The notes below the pieces were generated by a model. It saw only the letters and a list, made by a program, of their open reading frames with translations. It was not told the origin of the DNA and ran no database searches. This document shows, in pieces, positions 63,036-64,000 of a stretch of 64,000 nt of DNA. Position 1 is the stretch's first letter; each line of letters begins with the position of its first letter. Source of the stretch: an uncultured Duodenibacillus sp. (GTDB lineage: Bacteria; Pseudomonadota; Gammaproteobacteria; Burkholderiales; Burkholderiaceae_F); NCBI GenBank assembly GCA_944388865.1, contig CALXKM010000033.1, positions 98,054 through 162,053 on the forward strand, in the 5' to 3' direction. The translations under genes and the position numbers were made by a program.

Positions 63036-63095
63036 AGAACACGCCTTCGACGCTGTTCCCTTCCCGAGGAGGGAGTGAGCGTCGAAGGATGTTCT
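63036..63095. terminator. bidirectional terminator-type hairpin
   Basis: AGAACA-cg-CCTTCGACGCT pairs with AGCGTCGAAGG-a-TGTTCT; the 11-base core (63044-63054 with 63078-63088) is perfect, and an inner CCTTCCC/GGGAG pair extends it. It lies between the converging rhuM and autotransporter fragments and could end both transcripts, but lacks a long T-run. Confidence 0.6.
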
Positions 63096-63109
63096 CTGAA
63101 GGCGAAAGA

Positions 63110-63928
63110 TTAGAACTTCCAGTTGCCCTGAATCTGACCGCTTACACCATTACGCGTGCCGGCATAACCGTTGAGGCCAAATTCAAATGAGAAGCCGTCA
63201 TTTCCCTCATAGGTCCAACCAGCTGAGAGAATGCCCGTCGTGCCTTCCAGGTCAGAGGAACGCAGACTGATTTCACCCTGCGAATCATGAGCCTGTCCCG
63301 AAGCTTCCGCTTTAAGCGTCTGCTCCAGAGCAAACCCGAAGTAAGGACGATGTGTCGGGCTGTAGTCGTATTCAAAAAGGCTTCCGAGTTGAACCCGATG
63401 GGCATTAAGGGCGTCGTATTCAAAACGAGCACCTTCGACTCCGTCGTGTCCTTTCACATTAAAAGACATAGAGTCAACACCATCGTAGAAGTAGGAGATA
63501 AACGCGCGTCCACGAAGTTTTGCGATCTGGTAGTCAAAATGGGTCCCCAGATGAGCTCCCCAATATGCTCGCGTACGATCCAGTTCAGTCGTCACGCCGG
63601 CCAGCTGTGCATCATAACGATTTGAGAAAGCACCCCCCTTAAGGTAAGCCGTGACCTGCCAGCCTTCAACGGGAAGACTCTGATTGACGTAGAGACCAAC
63701 GCCCGCATAGTTATGCTTTCCAGCTCCGGAAACGTTTGCGAGTCCATTGTAAGTGCGAACATCATACGTCGCATGCCCCATTTCGATGAAGCCGCCGAAC
63801 TCGGTTTGAGCGATGTGCGCAGCATACCCGACAAGTCCCGAAACGATCGTCGTATCCGTATCGCCCCGAGAATCCACGGCGAACGCAGCCTGTTTCAAAA
63901 TGTAACAGCCCGGTAAATCCGGGCTGTT
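63110..63928 (-). pseudogene. autotransporter beta-barrel remnant, passenger missing
   Basis: About 270 residues resembling the C-terminal outer-membrane barrel of type V autotransporters: aromatic-alternating strands such as GFIEMGHATYDV, NYAGVGLYVNQSLP, GRAFISYFYDG, GSLFEYDY, and a terminal GQIQGNWKF ending in Phe, as the BAM machinery requires. The frame is open only from 63928, where an in-frame TAG and a hairpin lie upstream. No ATG or signal peptide exists; the only possible start is a TTG at 63898. The passenger has therefore been lost or lies elsewhere, and this copy is unlikely to be exported. Confidence 0.7.
63904..63928 (-). terminator. hairpin downstream of the window-edge gene
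   Basis: AACAGCCCGG and CCGGGCTGTT form a perfect 10-base stem with a 5-base loop, 14 bases after the stop of the minus-strand frame entering from the right edge. ACATTTTG follows on the minus strand. It also overlaps the 5' edge of the autotransporter remnant. Confidence 0.55.
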
Positions 63929-63941
63929 CTATTTTGAGGGG

Positions 63942-64000
63942 TCAGTCAACGTTGGCCCACTCTCCGCCAAGCCCCTCACAGTTCTTTACACCGATCGCCA
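63942..64000 (-). CDS. 3' end of an unidentified gene at the right edge
   Basis: A minus-strand frame is open from the right edge to a TGA at 63942-63944. The last residues read AIGVKNCEGLGGEWANVD, plausible for a protein C-terminus, and a hairpin follows. Too little is visible to name the product. Confidence 0.35.
   Translation of the reverse strand, partial: AIGVKNCEGLGGEWANVD

Noticed and set aside
62981-63190. 69-codon plus frame after rhuM starting with GTG
   Set aside because: It runs over the terminator-type hairpin and into the opposite-strand barrel remnant.
1-64000. CRISPR array, rRNA operon, or transposase gene
   Set aside because: No regular repeat-spacer pattern, no rRNA sequence, and no DDE or IS200-type transposase reading frame was seen; the integrase at 60172 is a tyrosine recombinase.

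Overview
The window looks like chromosome of a betaproteobacterium, most likely a gut-associated Burkholderiales of the Sutterella/Parasutterella kind. The reasons are the leuC-leuD-leuB-asd order, an FNR regulator with four Fe-S cysteines beside an oxygen-independent hemN, rnfB directly upstream of nth, moderately GC-rich codons by eye, and Feo ferrous-iron uptake in duplicate. The genus is an inference; no rRNA gene is present to settle it.

Layout. 1-8959: dgkA, class II aldolase, a MATE pump, fnr and hemN divergent around a near-perfect FNR box, exonuclease I and a beta-hydroxyacid dehydrogenase. 9130-12367: three Fur-like boxes, one inside the core promoter, then feoA-feoA-feoB. 12545-17352: a five-gene run of circularly permuted ATP-grasp, alpha-E, transglutaminase and two AstE-like zinc hydrolases, the second of which seems to have lost key catalytic residues. 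17619-20496: a pair of NrdR boxes and class I ribonucleotide reductase nrdAB. 20578-28154: tsaD, a Pro-rich lipoprotein, a YddG-type exporter, leuCDB and asd. 28297-35868: an MFS pump, a secreted charged protein, a DinG-type helicase, an XRE regulator, small proteins and pyrD, which has Cys at the class 2 catalytic-base position. 35966-38523: a second Feo system (a FeoA-FeoB fusion plus a Cys-rich small membrane protein). 38790-47681: MFS, MarC, PAP2 phosphatase, an exported Asp/Arg-only protein, a Tat-type HD-domain protein, an FtsX-type ABC cluster with a His-rich extracytoplasmic region, and alkaline phosphatase.

47947-59464: ketopantoate reductase, nitroreductase, two membrane proteins, a minus-strand redox/repair run (fdxA, fpr, rnfB-like, nth), thyA-folA-lysE, a plsC/cdsA-like pair and a strongly codon-biased PatB/MalY C-S lyase. 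59813-64000: tRNA-Ser(GCU) followed by a P4-type integrase, a truncated and a full RhuM-like gene, and a passenger-less autotransporter barrel. This is a small integrated element or the left end of a larger one.

Themes: anaerobic and ferrous-iron physiology (FNR, HemN, two Feo systems, ferredoxins), deoxynucleotide and thymidylate supply (nrdAB, thyA, folA, pyrD), and a probable peptide-ligation or amide-modification cluster. Functions are read from motifs and family knowledge. No database search was run.
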